In this document: piece after piece, positions 1 through 10,209 of the stretch | Numbering within the stretch: the stretch's first letter is position 1 | Layout of the letters: each line of letters opens with the position of its first letter | NCBI GenBank assembly: GCA_907163375.1 | Contig: CAJQUW010008761.1 | Span: 79,114-143,113, forward strand | Direction: 5' to 3' | Source of the DNA: Prostheceraeus crozeri | Taxonomy: Eukaryota > Platyhelminthes > Polycladida > Euryleptidae | DNA: 64,000 bases | Translations under genes and position numbers: made by a program | Notes under the pieces: model-generated | What the model was told of the DNA's origin: nothing | Database searches by the model: none | What the model saw: only the letters and a program-made list of their open reading frames with translations

Positions 1-468
1 GCTTACATCTCAGATAACGTCAACAACAAAATCAATCCAATATTTCAAGAGTTCAATCTTCCTGTTAGAATAACTCATGAATCTTTCACTCTCAGAAATG
101 CACTGAACAAACAACAGCAAAAACAACAAACATGCAGCTGGAAATCATGCCTGAATCCTGAAAAAGAAATATGTCTCAAAGAAATGGTGGTATACGAAAT
201 AAAATGTAACAAATGCTAAGAACGCTACGTCAGAAGCACAATAAGAAAACTGCATACTAGAATCACTGAACATCTCAAATCAAAAGACTCATCAATGTTT
301 AAACATCTTAAGATATGCCAAACCAATGACCAAATATCAGTGCCAATTATAGACCATGATAGAGATCTAATAAACCTTAGATTCCGTGTGGCTATGCAAA
401 TCAAGATTTTGAAGCCATCTATCAACAACAAAGATGAGCTATCAGATCTTCATACTCTAATTTTCTAA
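1..468 (+). pseudogene. Penelope-like element ORF tail with GIY-YIG endonuclease (broken)
   Basis: Frame 1 reads from the window edge to a stop at 466-468. It shows the hallmarks of the C-terminal GIY-YIG endonuclease of Penelope-like retroelements: a Cys-rich CSWKSC stretch, then VVYEIKC, a CNKC pair, an RSTIRKLHTRITEHL segment and an FKHL motif. An in-frame TAA at 217-219 sits where the family carries a coding residue just before the catalytic region, so this copy is dead. Its 5' part lies outside the window. Family assignment rests on motif recognition; the broken state is directly visible. Confidence 0.75.
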
Positions 469-600
469 TTCTTGTGTACATAGTATTTCAAATGTTGTAT
501 CCTTTTTGTATTTAGCTAGCTTAGTCTTTTCTATCCTTGTAAAACTTGAGAATGGAGTCACAACTCCGAAATATTGTTTTTAAAAACTAATAAAATAAAG
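469..600 (+). other. 3' end of the Penelope-like copy
   Basis: Non-coding tail after the GIY-YIG frame. It contains a small stem (GGAGT at 554-558, ACTCC at 563-567) followed by GAAAT, resembling the ribozyme-like segment usual near Penelope ends, and an AATAAA signal at 589-594. Confidence 0.45.
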
Positions 601-1278
601 TAATTCCATCAAATATTTTATTCAACAATCAGCAGCAAAAGGAGTGAAAAGATATCTCTCCCATGCAAACTGCCGGGAGGAAAAATAACTTTTCCGTGGG
701 ATGAGAAAGTTAACTTTTCCTCCTGCAGTTAACTTTTCCTATGAAAACTCTTACACAGGACAAATCACAGAAATCTATATACAAATTATGATTAGCCAGA
801 GGCTACCAAGATATCGATAGAGTCCCTTGATTTGCTCATTCATAGATTTCGCGACGCAACCATCAATTTTACAGTGATCAATAGACATCTATAAATCACA
901 AAATGAAAAGCTACATTCTTTCGAGAAGAAATGAACGTTTCTTCCCTTAGCTGTCTGTCCATCCCTCGCTGCGCTCGGGCTGTACAACATGTAGCTGCGG
1001 GAGGAAAAGTTTATATTTCTTCTCTCAAGAAAATAGCTATTTCTAACGGCCAGTTATATATTGCGTCTGTTACATTTATCATTAATGAAAATAACTTAAA
1101 AATAGCAACTTTTTCGCTTGTTTGACATTATTTTAAATTTTTCACTTATTAAAATGCTTTTTTAACATTTCAATTTTTATTATTTTAATATTTTTTTAAT
1201 ATTTTATTTTTTGTCATGTTAACATTTCATTAAAATAATAATATTTTTTTATTAAAAAACTTTATTTTTAATTTAACA
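601..1278. other. No gene seen
   Basis: AT-rich non-coding sequence. A short AACTTTTCC motif recurs around 688-740 near GGGAGGAAAA. The downstream part (1130-1270) is almost pure A/T. Nothing coding or structural could be supported. Confidence 0.5.
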
Positions 1279-1280
1279 CT

Positions 1281-1435
1281 ATGGCAATCGGAGCATTTTG
1301 GAGGAATTCACAACAATCCGCAAGCGACGCACGACTGTTTTTCCTATCTCTATAAGGTATTTGGGGATTTCTTTCTGCCCACTTGCTAAGTTTAACCATG
1401 TGCCATCGTTTGGAATTAGTCTTCACTTCTAGTAA
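1281..1435 (-). repeat. Dispersed repeat, copy 1 (partner at 51190-51345)
   Basis: The minus strand matches the plus strand at 51190-51345. Both contain a shared peptide-like segment (YRDRKNSRASLA, then EFLQNAPIA) in one frame. Neither copy has a long open frame, so this looks like a degraded interspersed element rather than a host exon. Confidence 0.6.
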
Positions 1436-1453
1436 ACTGAAAAAGCTGAACAA

Positions 1454-3229
1454 TCTAATTCTGTACTGTTCCGTGGAAAGTCAGAATACAGGAGAAACAG
1501 ATATTGTTAAATAACTCTAAATGATAACCAATGTAGATGTCATGCGTTCATAATGCACTTCCCTCCCTTGCTTTACTCATACTCACTTACGAAATTAGGT
1601 TAGACACACTTTGAATGATGTTGATATATGACTGATAGTTATTCACTATTATCTGCTAAAGGCGTGGTCAGAATGTGCAATGGGTGTGAATGTGTTGCTT
1701 CTTTATCACCGCACCTAATTTAATGCTTTTCTTTATTCATTGGAATTAAACAAGAAAACTAAATAAGCTAGATAACAACTGAATTTGGCCAAATGTACTC
1801 GATAAACTAATAGCTCCGAAACCTGGCCTCTTTCCGCAACGCAAGGTAGAAGAACTATGGGCTTTGACAACCGATGCCAACGCCGCCGAGTACGAGTATC
1901 AGATGGCAAGAGGCATCACCAGTATCGACAAAGACGCGCGCGCACACGACCAACAACCGCCGTTACCACTTCTTCAACGGCGCTCAACGGCGCGGTGGGC
2001 TGGGGGCACATGCTCATGATGCCCCGTGCCTAGTGAACTGCCAACGAAAATCCGACTCAATCCGACAGACAGTCGACAGCGTCTGGAGAAGACCACGAGG
2101 TGGACACACGACACACCCGTGGATGGACGAAGATGTCGATCATCGTCAATCAATGGATGTATCATCGGAGTTGACGACCATCTTGGGGACCTGGAGACGA
2201 ATGGACGAAAGAGCAGCGGCCCAACCCGCCCTCAACGCAGGCAGGGCAGGCAGGCATAGGCAGGAGGTACTCGATAAGGAGCGACATTGATATTCTCACT
2301 TGAAATTTGAATATGGCAATAAAGAAAACTTTCACAATTATCATTTCATTTTCTCAAGTATGTTGGGATGGTCCTGCAGAAGCTCGTTAATTTCAAATCC
2401 CAATCAAATGACACCTCGAAGAACAGAGCATCCCAAACAGAACTCAGAATTATACACGATGTTCAAACCGAAAAGCGTGCATACCATGGTGGACCAAGTA
2501 AACAATCCTTAATGTCAATATGAATTCAAGTCCTGGTCATCAGTCACTGCAGCTAGGAATTTAGGGACAAGTGATGAAAACTTCAGTAAGATGCCTTGAG
2601 ACAGGCTCTCATTATTTATGAAACCGAGGCCGTCAAGTTATGGCTGATGGTGGACTGGGCGAAGATGAAACAAGATGTACAAGGTGGGATTAAAAAAAGA
2701 CTGTTTCAGCAAACAAATTTAATTGACGACTTTGCTGTTCTCGGTGATAATTATGAGTCATACAGGGCCTCAGCTTATTATTTGTCAAAAATGCGATGAA
2801 AACATACAAATGTACCTTTCTTGAGAACGCTCTGAAAAAGTCTGCCATTTTAAGTGCAACGAGAAAGGAAAATTAACATGTATCATGCAAATTCAATAAG
2901 AAATGATTTCAGGTAATTACATTTTTAGCCGGATTTTCACGGAAATCTACCAACTTCTGTTAGAAAGTACGATAATGAGGGCATTCACCGGAACGAGACA
3001 TTAATTTAGCTATATGACCTCCACCATATTCAATCAAATTGTCACAATGGTCAGGACCTTTTTTTCGGACCTTGGTCAGGAACTCCTCCTGAGAGAATGA
3101 ACAAAAAATTTCAATAGAATAATCCACAGCAACATCCTCATCTCAAAACTCGATTTTCATAATTTCTCATTCGAGTCAGTCAAAGAGACACTTATCTCAA
3201 AGGTTTAAAACTAGTGAGTAGGCCTAGGC
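1454..3229. other. Unassigned stretch with a GC-rich patch at about 1800-2290
   Basis: Mostly AT-rich intergenic DNA. The patch at 1800-2290 is markedly richer in G+C and CpG than its surroundings and is open in several frames on both strands. None of the translations resembles a family I know, and open frames in GC-rich DNA are expected by chance. It could be a fragment of a foreign element or an exon of an unrecognised gene. Confidence 0.35.
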
Positions 3230-4192
3230 CACGGTGACTGCCAAACAGCATCGACATCTCCGACGTGCTAAGAATTCCTTTGGTGTTTTGGCAAAATTGG
3301 GACACGTGTTGATGATCAAAGATGTAGTTGGCCCAGCCGCTAAGGGTCAGATCTTGGATTATTTTTCCATCTGTTCTCGTTCAAAGTATCGTCTATAGAG
3401 GAGGATCAAGTCCCTTCAGCACTGAGTGTAAGCGACTCTAGTTCAAAATTCGTTCGTACAGTTTGTTCATATCGTCATCAAGGCACTTTTATCTCAATCA
3501 AATGAGTCTTTTACGTGATTTACTACCAGCTGTGTTCCTAAAAATGAAATTGATCTCTTGATCCCTTTCATTACACATCTGCCTTTAACCTCATGATTTA
3601 CAATTTTGGCGTGATTCCTGATTTATTGAAAAACACAGTTATGTCACCGATATTAAGAGCAGGATGGTATCTTGAAAAGCCATCAACTGCATCGAAAGTG
3701 TTGGAATCTATCTAATCGAATTAATCTAATTGCCATTTAAATCCGTGACCATTTGTTTCCCAACAATCCTTTTCCTCCGCTGCAGTCGGCGCATAGGTGA
3801 AAGAGACAGCATAATAAAAGTTACATCGGATGTACTACTTCCACTCGACAGGGGGAAAGTTAGGTCTTCTAGCTCTCATAGACCTTTCGTCGGCCTTTGA
3901 TAGCATCGACCATCATATTCCTTTTCAAAGGCTTAATTACACACTCGGGTTCCCTGATTCTGTTCTCGTTTGGATCCAATTATTCGTTAGTGAGCGCTGT
4001 CAGTCAGTGCATATTGGATTGTCGCTCTCTCCGTCAGCAATGATTCAGTGCCTCGTTCGACGTCGTGCATTGTTTAAAACCGCAGTTTGCAGAGCCATGT
4101 GTAAGAAGATGATGCTCAAATGCATGAGTTCCACCATTCGCCTTCGACTGGCTCTCTCACATCACAAATGCCAAATTGATTGGATGATGTAA
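3230..4192 (+). pseudogene. Decayed non-LTR retrotransposon reverse transcriptase
   Basis: Scattered pieces of a LINE reverse transcriptase survive in several frames. Around 3600-3710 there is an early-RT block (GVIPDLLKNTVMSPIL, then SKVLESI). At 3860-4020 the motif-A region ALIDLSSAFDSIDHHI is followed by LGFPDSVLVWI and the usual SERCQSV segment. Motifs B to E are lost beyond about 4190, and stops and frameshifts separate the pieces. The relic most resembles the CR1/Jockey-like superfamily, but the clade is not certain. Confidence 0.7.
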
Positions 4193-4923
4193 TTGGCTGG
4201 CTTAATTTTTAAAAAAAAATGCTGCTGAAACAGGGATAGATGTTGCACTCATCATTTTCATGCTTTTATATATATTTATATTTATATCATGCATTTTCAT
4301 GCATAATGCTTTTACCTTTAAGATTGACTGAACTTAAATAACGGTGAAAACTCATAAAATATATTGTAGCAGCCTATCTCACATGAACATTGTAATTTGT
4401 TTATCTATTCGTACTGTCATGCCGCTTAAAGTCACTACGGAAGATAACTCACTAGAAATATGACTGTAATGACGGAAGCTGCATATCGAGGACACCGGCT
4501 GGTGACAGGCATGAATGGCTCTTGTTCCTGAAACGGAAGTAAGGGATCAAAAGATTCCGCTATTCATACAAATCCGTCATGTTCCTTACCCCAGTGATTG
4601 GATTCAGACGATAACTATTACATTTCGATTCGAATTCCGGTCTGATGATTTCCTGCGAATGACAAGAAGAATCGTCTGCTACTGAGTGAAAAGCATTCAA
4701 GAGCATTAAAATGCAGCAGGAAAAATTAGATGAAAGAATACTGAAAAGAAAATGTTACATTATTTGCTTTCTAATGTAGCCTACATGTAATTGTAGATAA
4801 ATTGTAGTTCCGGACTTATCCTAATTTTGACACGTGTATTAAGCTTCACATATTCAGATATCTTCACTACAGAATAATTGAAGCATGCCGGATTGATAAT
4901 TTCATTTTCGACTCGTGAGACTT
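4193..4923. other. No gene seen
   Basis: AT-rich non-coding sequence after the LINE relic. No open frame, repeat or structure could be supported. Confidence 0.5.
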
Positions 4924-5118
4924 GTGGTCTCCGTGGCACAGTGGTTAAGTGCTTGGCCTAGCAATCTTTTGGTCCAGAGGTCGAGCCCCGAAAGTCTAAT
5001 TGGAAGTGGGCAAGAAGGGCATCCGGACTTAAAGATCACAACACTCCAGATTAAAGTCTGATTATGTCAGCACCGTCCAAGCCCCAATATGAGGAAGTAG
5101 TGACGTTAAACCTTCACT
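4924..5118 (+). repeat. tRNA-derived SINE, copy 1
   Basis: The head is tRNA-like: an A-box-type segment (TGGCACAGTGGTTAAGTG) and a B-box-type segment (GGTCGAGCCCC) about 40 bp downstream. A non-tRNA body of about 130 bp follows, ending near GTAGTGACGTTAAAC. A second copy on the minus strand at 10683-10872 has the same head and body, which marks this as a SINE and not a tRNA gene. Confidence 0.85.
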
Positions 5119-5238
5119 TGAAAGTTAGCAGCATAAGACAAATGATGCAATAATGGAATTTGTCTATACGTTAATTCACAGCAGTGTGCTTTTCTAATGA
5201 GTACTCTTCGTTCACATGAGCATCAATAAAAGGCGCTC

Positions 5239-5848
5239 GGTACTTATGGGTTATCTCCCCCACACGTTTTCAATTTTGTCAGAAATTTGTAAAATTGAAT
5301 CAATTGTCACAAAACTTTGAACACACGTAAGTGAGGATATTCTCCAGGCATATGCCAAATTTTAGAAAAATCGGAGAAGCACTTTTTGAATTAGCAGCGA
5401 TGTCTGCAGCTTGATCTGACTTCTTATGACATCATCGTCTGAGCAGAAAGCACTTGAGGTCAACAAAGTCATTTACCGACAACTCGTAAAGCGATGATGA
5501 CCAAGCCACATCCATTACATAAATATGCTTCTTAAAAAGGTGTGGCAAAGTAGTGGCCGTGGGAACATTTCAAATGGCAGTGAATGAGACGAAGAGGGAG
5601 AGAGATCAATGCACACACGAGTAGCGAAGATGCGTCGAACAGACGAAGTCAGATCAAGCTGTTGACATCGCTACACTTTGCGTTATCATCTCTAATGCAA
5701 AAAAAGTACCTGTCCGATCTGCATAAAATTTTGTATGTTGGTAGAAAATATGCTTAAGTACGTCTACCTGAAGTTTGGTGACGATTGATTCATTTTTTCA
5801 GATTTTAGACAAATTTGAAAACCTGGGGGTAGATAACCCATAAGTACC
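5239..5848 (+). mobile_element. MITE with 8-bp target duplication, copy A
   Basis: A 610-bp non-autonomous DNA transposon. It opens with GGTACTTATGGGTTATCTCC and closes with the inverted equivalent, giving terminal inverted repeats of about 40 bp. It is flanked by AGGCGCTC (5231-5238) and AGGCGTTC (5849-5856), an 8-bp target duplication with one mismatch. Copy B lies at 48297-48923. No coding capacity. The 8-bp duplication fits hAT, P or Merlin superfamilies; the ends do not decide between them. Confidence 0.85.
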
Positions 5849-5856
5849 AGGCGTTC

Positions 5857-7172
5857 ATATGTAAGATGGCCAAACAGGTCGCGTTTCGGATCCTTTTAAT
5901 ATATGAAAGCTCGAACCCTAGTAGGCAGACAACATCCATAATTACATCAAAATGAAGCGAATCGCACACATTCACCAAAAATTGCACCAAGCAGAGTGTT
6001 GTAAGGTGGAATGAAAACCTAACTGAAACAAAGTAAAAATGCGTCTACTTAAAAATCTTTCCATCCATTGCTACATGTTCATCAGCTTCATAACCACGGT
6101 TCACGCAAAATTGAGCAATAGAATAATGCAGAAGTGAACAAACTGCAAATGACACTATGCTTGACTGGCTTAATAGCATTAAGCACTCGTAGCCATATTT
6201 CGAGGACGAGTGCTCTCAGGGAAGAAAGTGTAACAACATCGAAGAAAACTATTATGCATTGTGAAAGAGTGAAGTACGCAAGCTTACATGCTCAACTTAA
6301 TTAACATCAAGATACTCGACGGATGTGTTGTCTTTGACATTTCTCTCTGCTTTTAAATTGGTAGAATGAATTTTGCTCCACAAAGTATCAAAATGCTTGC
6401 AGTTACAGACAGATATAATCAGTGGTTGGTATTTGACGACATAATGGTGTCCAAACTTTTATAAAAATTTCTAATGATGGGAAAACAAATCATCAGAGAT
6501 GGGGGTACAGCTCCCTTCCATAGGTACGTCACCATCTTGCTTAAACGTGAATTTAACGCAAGTTTAAATGATTCCAAACTAAAACAATTATAAAAAGTAT
6601 GCGTCCTCCTTGCGAAAGATGTTCTGTTGTAGCCAAAAAAGTCAATTAGGGTAGTAAACAGATATCGTAACAATATTCCTATGGTATAGCCATGTTTCAG
6701 TTTGGCGTACTCTTACAATGCCGAGAAATCAGAATGGTGGTAAAAATCCTTATACATTCATACACTTATATTGTCAGACATCAATAATTAAGTACATCAA
6801 GTTTTCGTTTGCTTCAGAGATTATTTTCATTTCGCTCAATAGAATATTGTAGTTAGATTGAAAATGTTACCCTATTGATAATTACACTTCATCACTGTGA
6901 TCAGCAGTGAGGGATTTGTGTCTTCCGCTAATTCTTTTATATACTTAGGCAAATACAAACTGCAAAGCGGTTTATATTTTGAAATAAGTGTATGTGGTAA
7001 TACAAAATACTTCTATGAAGTCCTGGATCTCATTAAAAATATGAATCTAGCAAAATTGACATGATCTTACAAACATTTAAGTATTATTTTGAAATTCAAA
7101 AACTTCAATTAGATTGAGAGATCAAATGAATAATTTTCATGAACGAATAATACTAATTTCAATGACCAAACA
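5857..7172. other. No gene seen
   Basis: AT-rich DNA between the MITE and the mariner-like element. The downstream exons of the anoctamin gene would be expected to the left of 10130, but I could not find one here. Confidence 0.5.
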
Positions 7173-7710
7173 TACTGGGTGCGGCGGAAAAACCAAGTGT
7201 TTTTTATTTCATCATATATCGGTACATAAAGAAAGAAATGAATGTAACTTACGCCAATATGCTCATTGGATCATAGCATTTAAGTGTTAATTGACGTTTG
7301 ACCAGAATAGTGCAAAGTAGTCAATATTTTTAAAGTACAACGATGCGACTCCATTTTCACAATTTAGAAAATCAACTTCGGCGTTCTGATTCTTACGAAT
7401 TTAATTTTGAATGGAAGCCGTCAACCAGAACCAAATTCAAATAATAGAAATCTTACTCTCTGGTTTCATTATGCTCTGTGCAACGTTCTGATAGTTCGAT
7501 GAATGAAATCAACATTGTGAAATCTGTGTATCGAATTGAATCTGTCACGTGCGTACGTGTGTTGTGAGTGTGTCTGTTTTTGTGAATTGCAGCACTACTG
7601 ATTACTGATGAAACACAATCGATATTTTGAATGCCTCACGAAAACCTAGAAATCATTCTGCTATGAATCATTTTTGAGCAAATTGCAGCACCATTGACAA
7701 CTCTGATAAC

Positions 7711-8287
7711 ATGACTGAATGGACTCTAGAGCACCGCATCTTCGTGTACAACTCTTTTGTGAAAAGTGGTGAATCTGTGACCACTGTCCAGCGCGAGTTT
7801 CGTCGCAGATTTAACATCAATAGAAACGATTCCGTTCTCCCTCGTGACATCATCTTAAGATGGGTGAATAATCTTCGCACGCATGGATTGGTGTTGAAGA
7901 AGACACCACCAGGACGGAAACGTCAAGTTCGTACCCTGGAGAACATTGACAGAATCAGAGAAGCGGTGGAGCGAAGTCCGGACCGCTCAGTAAGAAGGCA
8001 GTCTGCAGCACTGGGAATTAGTGATCGGACAATGAGAAGAATTTTACACGAAGACCTGAACTTTCATCCCTACAAAATCGCGATAGTCAATGAGTTGAAT
8101 GCGAACGACTACCCCCAGCGATTGAGGTTTGCTCAAGACATGCTTGCCCTTTATCAACATGAAGACTTGCACATCGCAATGAGTGATGAGGCACACTTTC
8201 ACCTCAATGGATCCGTGAATAAGCAGAGCTGTAGGTACTGGTCGTCCGAAAATCCACGACTACTTCACGAAAGACCTTTGCATAGCC
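7711..8287 (+). pseudogene. DD41D transposase, N-terminal half
   Basis: Begins at ATG 7711. It contains paired helix-turn-helix DNA-binding regions (first near TVQREFRRRF, second near RRQSAALGISDRTMRRIL, with a GRKRQVRTLENI linker) and the first catalytic Asp in SDEAHFHLNG. The frame runs into the Penelope insertion at 8288, which adds foreign residues before a stop at 8310. The remainder of the enzyme resumes at 9062 in the same frame phase. Confidence 0.9.
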
Positions 8288-9061
8288 TTCATTTTTCAAG
8301 CATAAAGTGAAAGCACTCCTTCTTTTTTATAATCGTCTATTGGTCTGTTGGTAAAGGTTAAAATAAAATAACGTGATAGTACCCTGACGTTTCGTCCTGC
8401 AAGGACTTGTTCACAGGTTTGACAAAGCCATGTACGGGGTTTGAAATTGGCTTATAAATGCGAATGACCACTCGTCAGCTCCTGTTTGAGATTAATACAA
8501 GGTTGATGAATGCTAATAAGCTTAGCTTCAGCAATACGGGTAGAAACTGGATCATAAAGACATTGCATAATAATGATGTCAAAATCATCAATAGTTAAAA
8601 TCGACTAATAATGGTCTTTCTTCGCATGTTCTGAACACAAACGTAGTTTGCATAATCAGGACAGCAAGAGTGCCCTCTCAGAACATGCGAAGAAAGACCA
8701 TTATTAGTCGATTTTAACTATTGATGATTTTGACATCATTATTATGCAATGTCTTTATGATCCAGTTTCTACCCGTATTGCTGAAGCTAAGCTTATTAGC
8801 ATTCATCAACCTTGCATTAATCTCAAACAGGAGCTGACGAGTGGTCATTCGTATTTATAAGCCAATTTCAAACCCCGTACATGGCTTTGTCAAACCTGTG
8901 AACAAGTCCTTGCAGGACGAAACGTCAGGGCACTGTAACGATATCTTATTTTAACCTTTACCAACAGACCAATAGACGATTATAAAAAAGAAGGAGTGCT
9001 TTCACTTTATGCTCGAAAAATGAAGATAATTTATCACCTCCCGTGCATCGTCATCAACCAT
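8288..9061 (+). mobile_element. Palindromic Penelope-like insertion
   Basis: A 774-bp insertion flanked by a 12-bp target duplication (CTTTGCATAGCC at 8276-8287 and 9062-9073). It is a near-perfect palindrome: left arm 8288-8634, loop 8635-8677, right arm 8678-9024, then a unique tail to 9061. The right arm encodes the end of a Penelope GIY-YIG domain (EHAKKDHY, later IAEAKLISIHQP), followed by a 3' UTR with a ribozyme-like segment. Inverted terminal copies are a known Penelope structure. Target duplications of this length also fit. Confidence 0.8.
8895..8926 (+). ncRNA. Hammerhead-like segment of the Penelope end
   Basis: The segment has GTCC...GGAC forming a stem, directly followed by GAAAC, in the layout of the hammerhead ribozymes known from Penelope elements. 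The upstream core reads CTGTGAACAAG and not the canonical CUGANGA, so catalytic activity is doubtful. An inverted copy is in the left arm near 8390-8420, and the related insertion at 11721-11954 has the same altered core. Confidence 0.3.
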
Positions 9062-9585
9062 CTTTGCATAGCCCTAAAGTGACCGTGTGGTGTGCTGTGG
9101 GAAAGTTTGGCGTCATCGGACCTTACTTCTTTGAAGAAGAGGGAGTGACTGTTACCGTAACATCTGAGCGGTACATCGAGATGGTGAAATCTTTCTTCAT
9201 CCCCGAGGTGAGAAGACGTCACATTAGTCGTCGAACTTTGTGGTTCCAACAAGATGGTGCAACAGCGCACACTACCAAAAAATCAATAGCTGTTCTTCGT
9301 GAGCTGTTTCTGAACCGTCTCATTTCCAAATCTGGAGACATTGCGTGGCCACCTCGTTCTCCTGACTTATCGACGTGTGATTTTTTCTTTGGGGGTTGGC
9401 TCAAATCCATAGTGTACAAAGACAAACCCAATTCTCTTGGTGAATTGAAAGAGTCAATTAGAAATCAGATCGGAAGAGTCAATGTCGAAATGCTACAAAG
9501 AGCTGAAGCTAACTTTCGCGAGCGTCTTGTTTGCTGCATAAATGAAAACGGTAATCACATGAATGATGTCATTTTCCATTCGTAA
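9062..9585 (+). pseudogene. DD41D transposase, C-terminal half
   Basis: The frame resumes within the target duplication and reads through VTVWCAVGKFG and GPYFFEEEG to the second catalytic Asp in WFQQDGATAHT. The third acidic residue is taken as the Asp of SPDLSTCDFF. Counting gives 41 residues between the second and third Asp, hence DD41D, as in rosa-like elements. The frame ends at a TAA at 9583-9585. The apparent upstream start is a GTG inside the insertion and is not real. Confidence 0.85.
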
Positions 9586-10129
9586 TTTTTATGTTATCAC
9601 TGTTTTCATTCATACTTTCTGTAATGCTATGTTCTAGTGAGGGTTTTCATAACATTTCTGTTAATATGAAATGTTATCCGAAAATTTGTTTTCATTTTCA
9701 AAAACACTATGTTTTTCCGCCGCACCCTGTATAATTGAATGACTAATTAATTCATTATCATTCAGTTGGTCTTACCAAACAATTAACTTCAATGAGAAAA
9801 TGCATAGACTTTCTAAAAGCATCAGAAGCCACAATTGCTTCCCATTTCACGATTAAAATGATCTCTTCTTTACAACCCTCTTTCAGAGCAACGTACGAGT
9901 ACATGTTGTCATTACATCAACAACTAGACTGACCATTTTAGGCATATTTCCTATGAATGTTGTACAGGAATCCATATCTTTGCGGTAGAAACTTATAAAG
10001 ATCATTTAACACTGTTACGAGATGTCTTTGAGGGCTGCCTGCAACAGCACTCAAAAGCTGAGTAGATAGAGAAATGAAACAAAGAGGACAACCGATCTTA
10101 AAATCAATCCCGATGCTACCAGGACATAC

Positions 10130-10209
10130 CTCTGACTCAAAATCCGCAACGTCCCAATCGTACTGCAGTTCAAATTCTTTTCGTTTCCATAATTCCAGAA
10201 AGAGAGTTC
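10130..10209 (-). CDS. Anoctamin exon (LFLELWKRK...DWDVADFE)
   Basis: 80 nt. Acceptor TCTTCAG before 10209, donor GTATGT after 10130. It completes a split Gly codon from the previous exon and ends in phase 0. It encodes the highly conserved cytosolic segment following the second membrane helix. It is the last anoctamin exon I can place. Confidence 0.93.

Larger units (their letters stand above)
7175..9729 (+). mobile_element. Tc1/mariner-superfamily transposon (DD41D type), interrupted
   Basis: The element begins after TA (7173-7174) with CTGGGTGCGGCGGAAAAAC and ends before TA (9730-9731) with the inverted equivalent, GTTTTTCCGCCGCACCCTG, so TA target duplications and terminal repeats are both present. 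Without the 774-bp Penelope insertion at 8288-9061 plus its target duplication it would be about 1.77 kb, normal for the superfamily. The transposase frame is otherwise open, so the Penelope insertion is the main lesion. Confidence 0.9.

Noticed and set aside
1874..2290. 138-aa frame in GC-rich DNA
   Set aside because: Open in several frames on both strands, low-complexity Arg/Thr content, no family resemblance; treated as compositional.
4924..4990. Possible tRNA gene
   Set aside because: A-box and B-box are present, but no acceptor stem closes and a second copy with the same non-tRNA body exists, so it is a SINE head.
5805..5990. 61-aa minus-strand frame, also near 48723-48929
   Set aside because: Both lie within copies of the same non-coding MITE and do not preserve one shared open frame.
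9043..9063. Start of the second transposase frame at a GTG
   Set aside because: It falls in the tail of the Penelope insertion; the true frame enters from the first half of the transposase.
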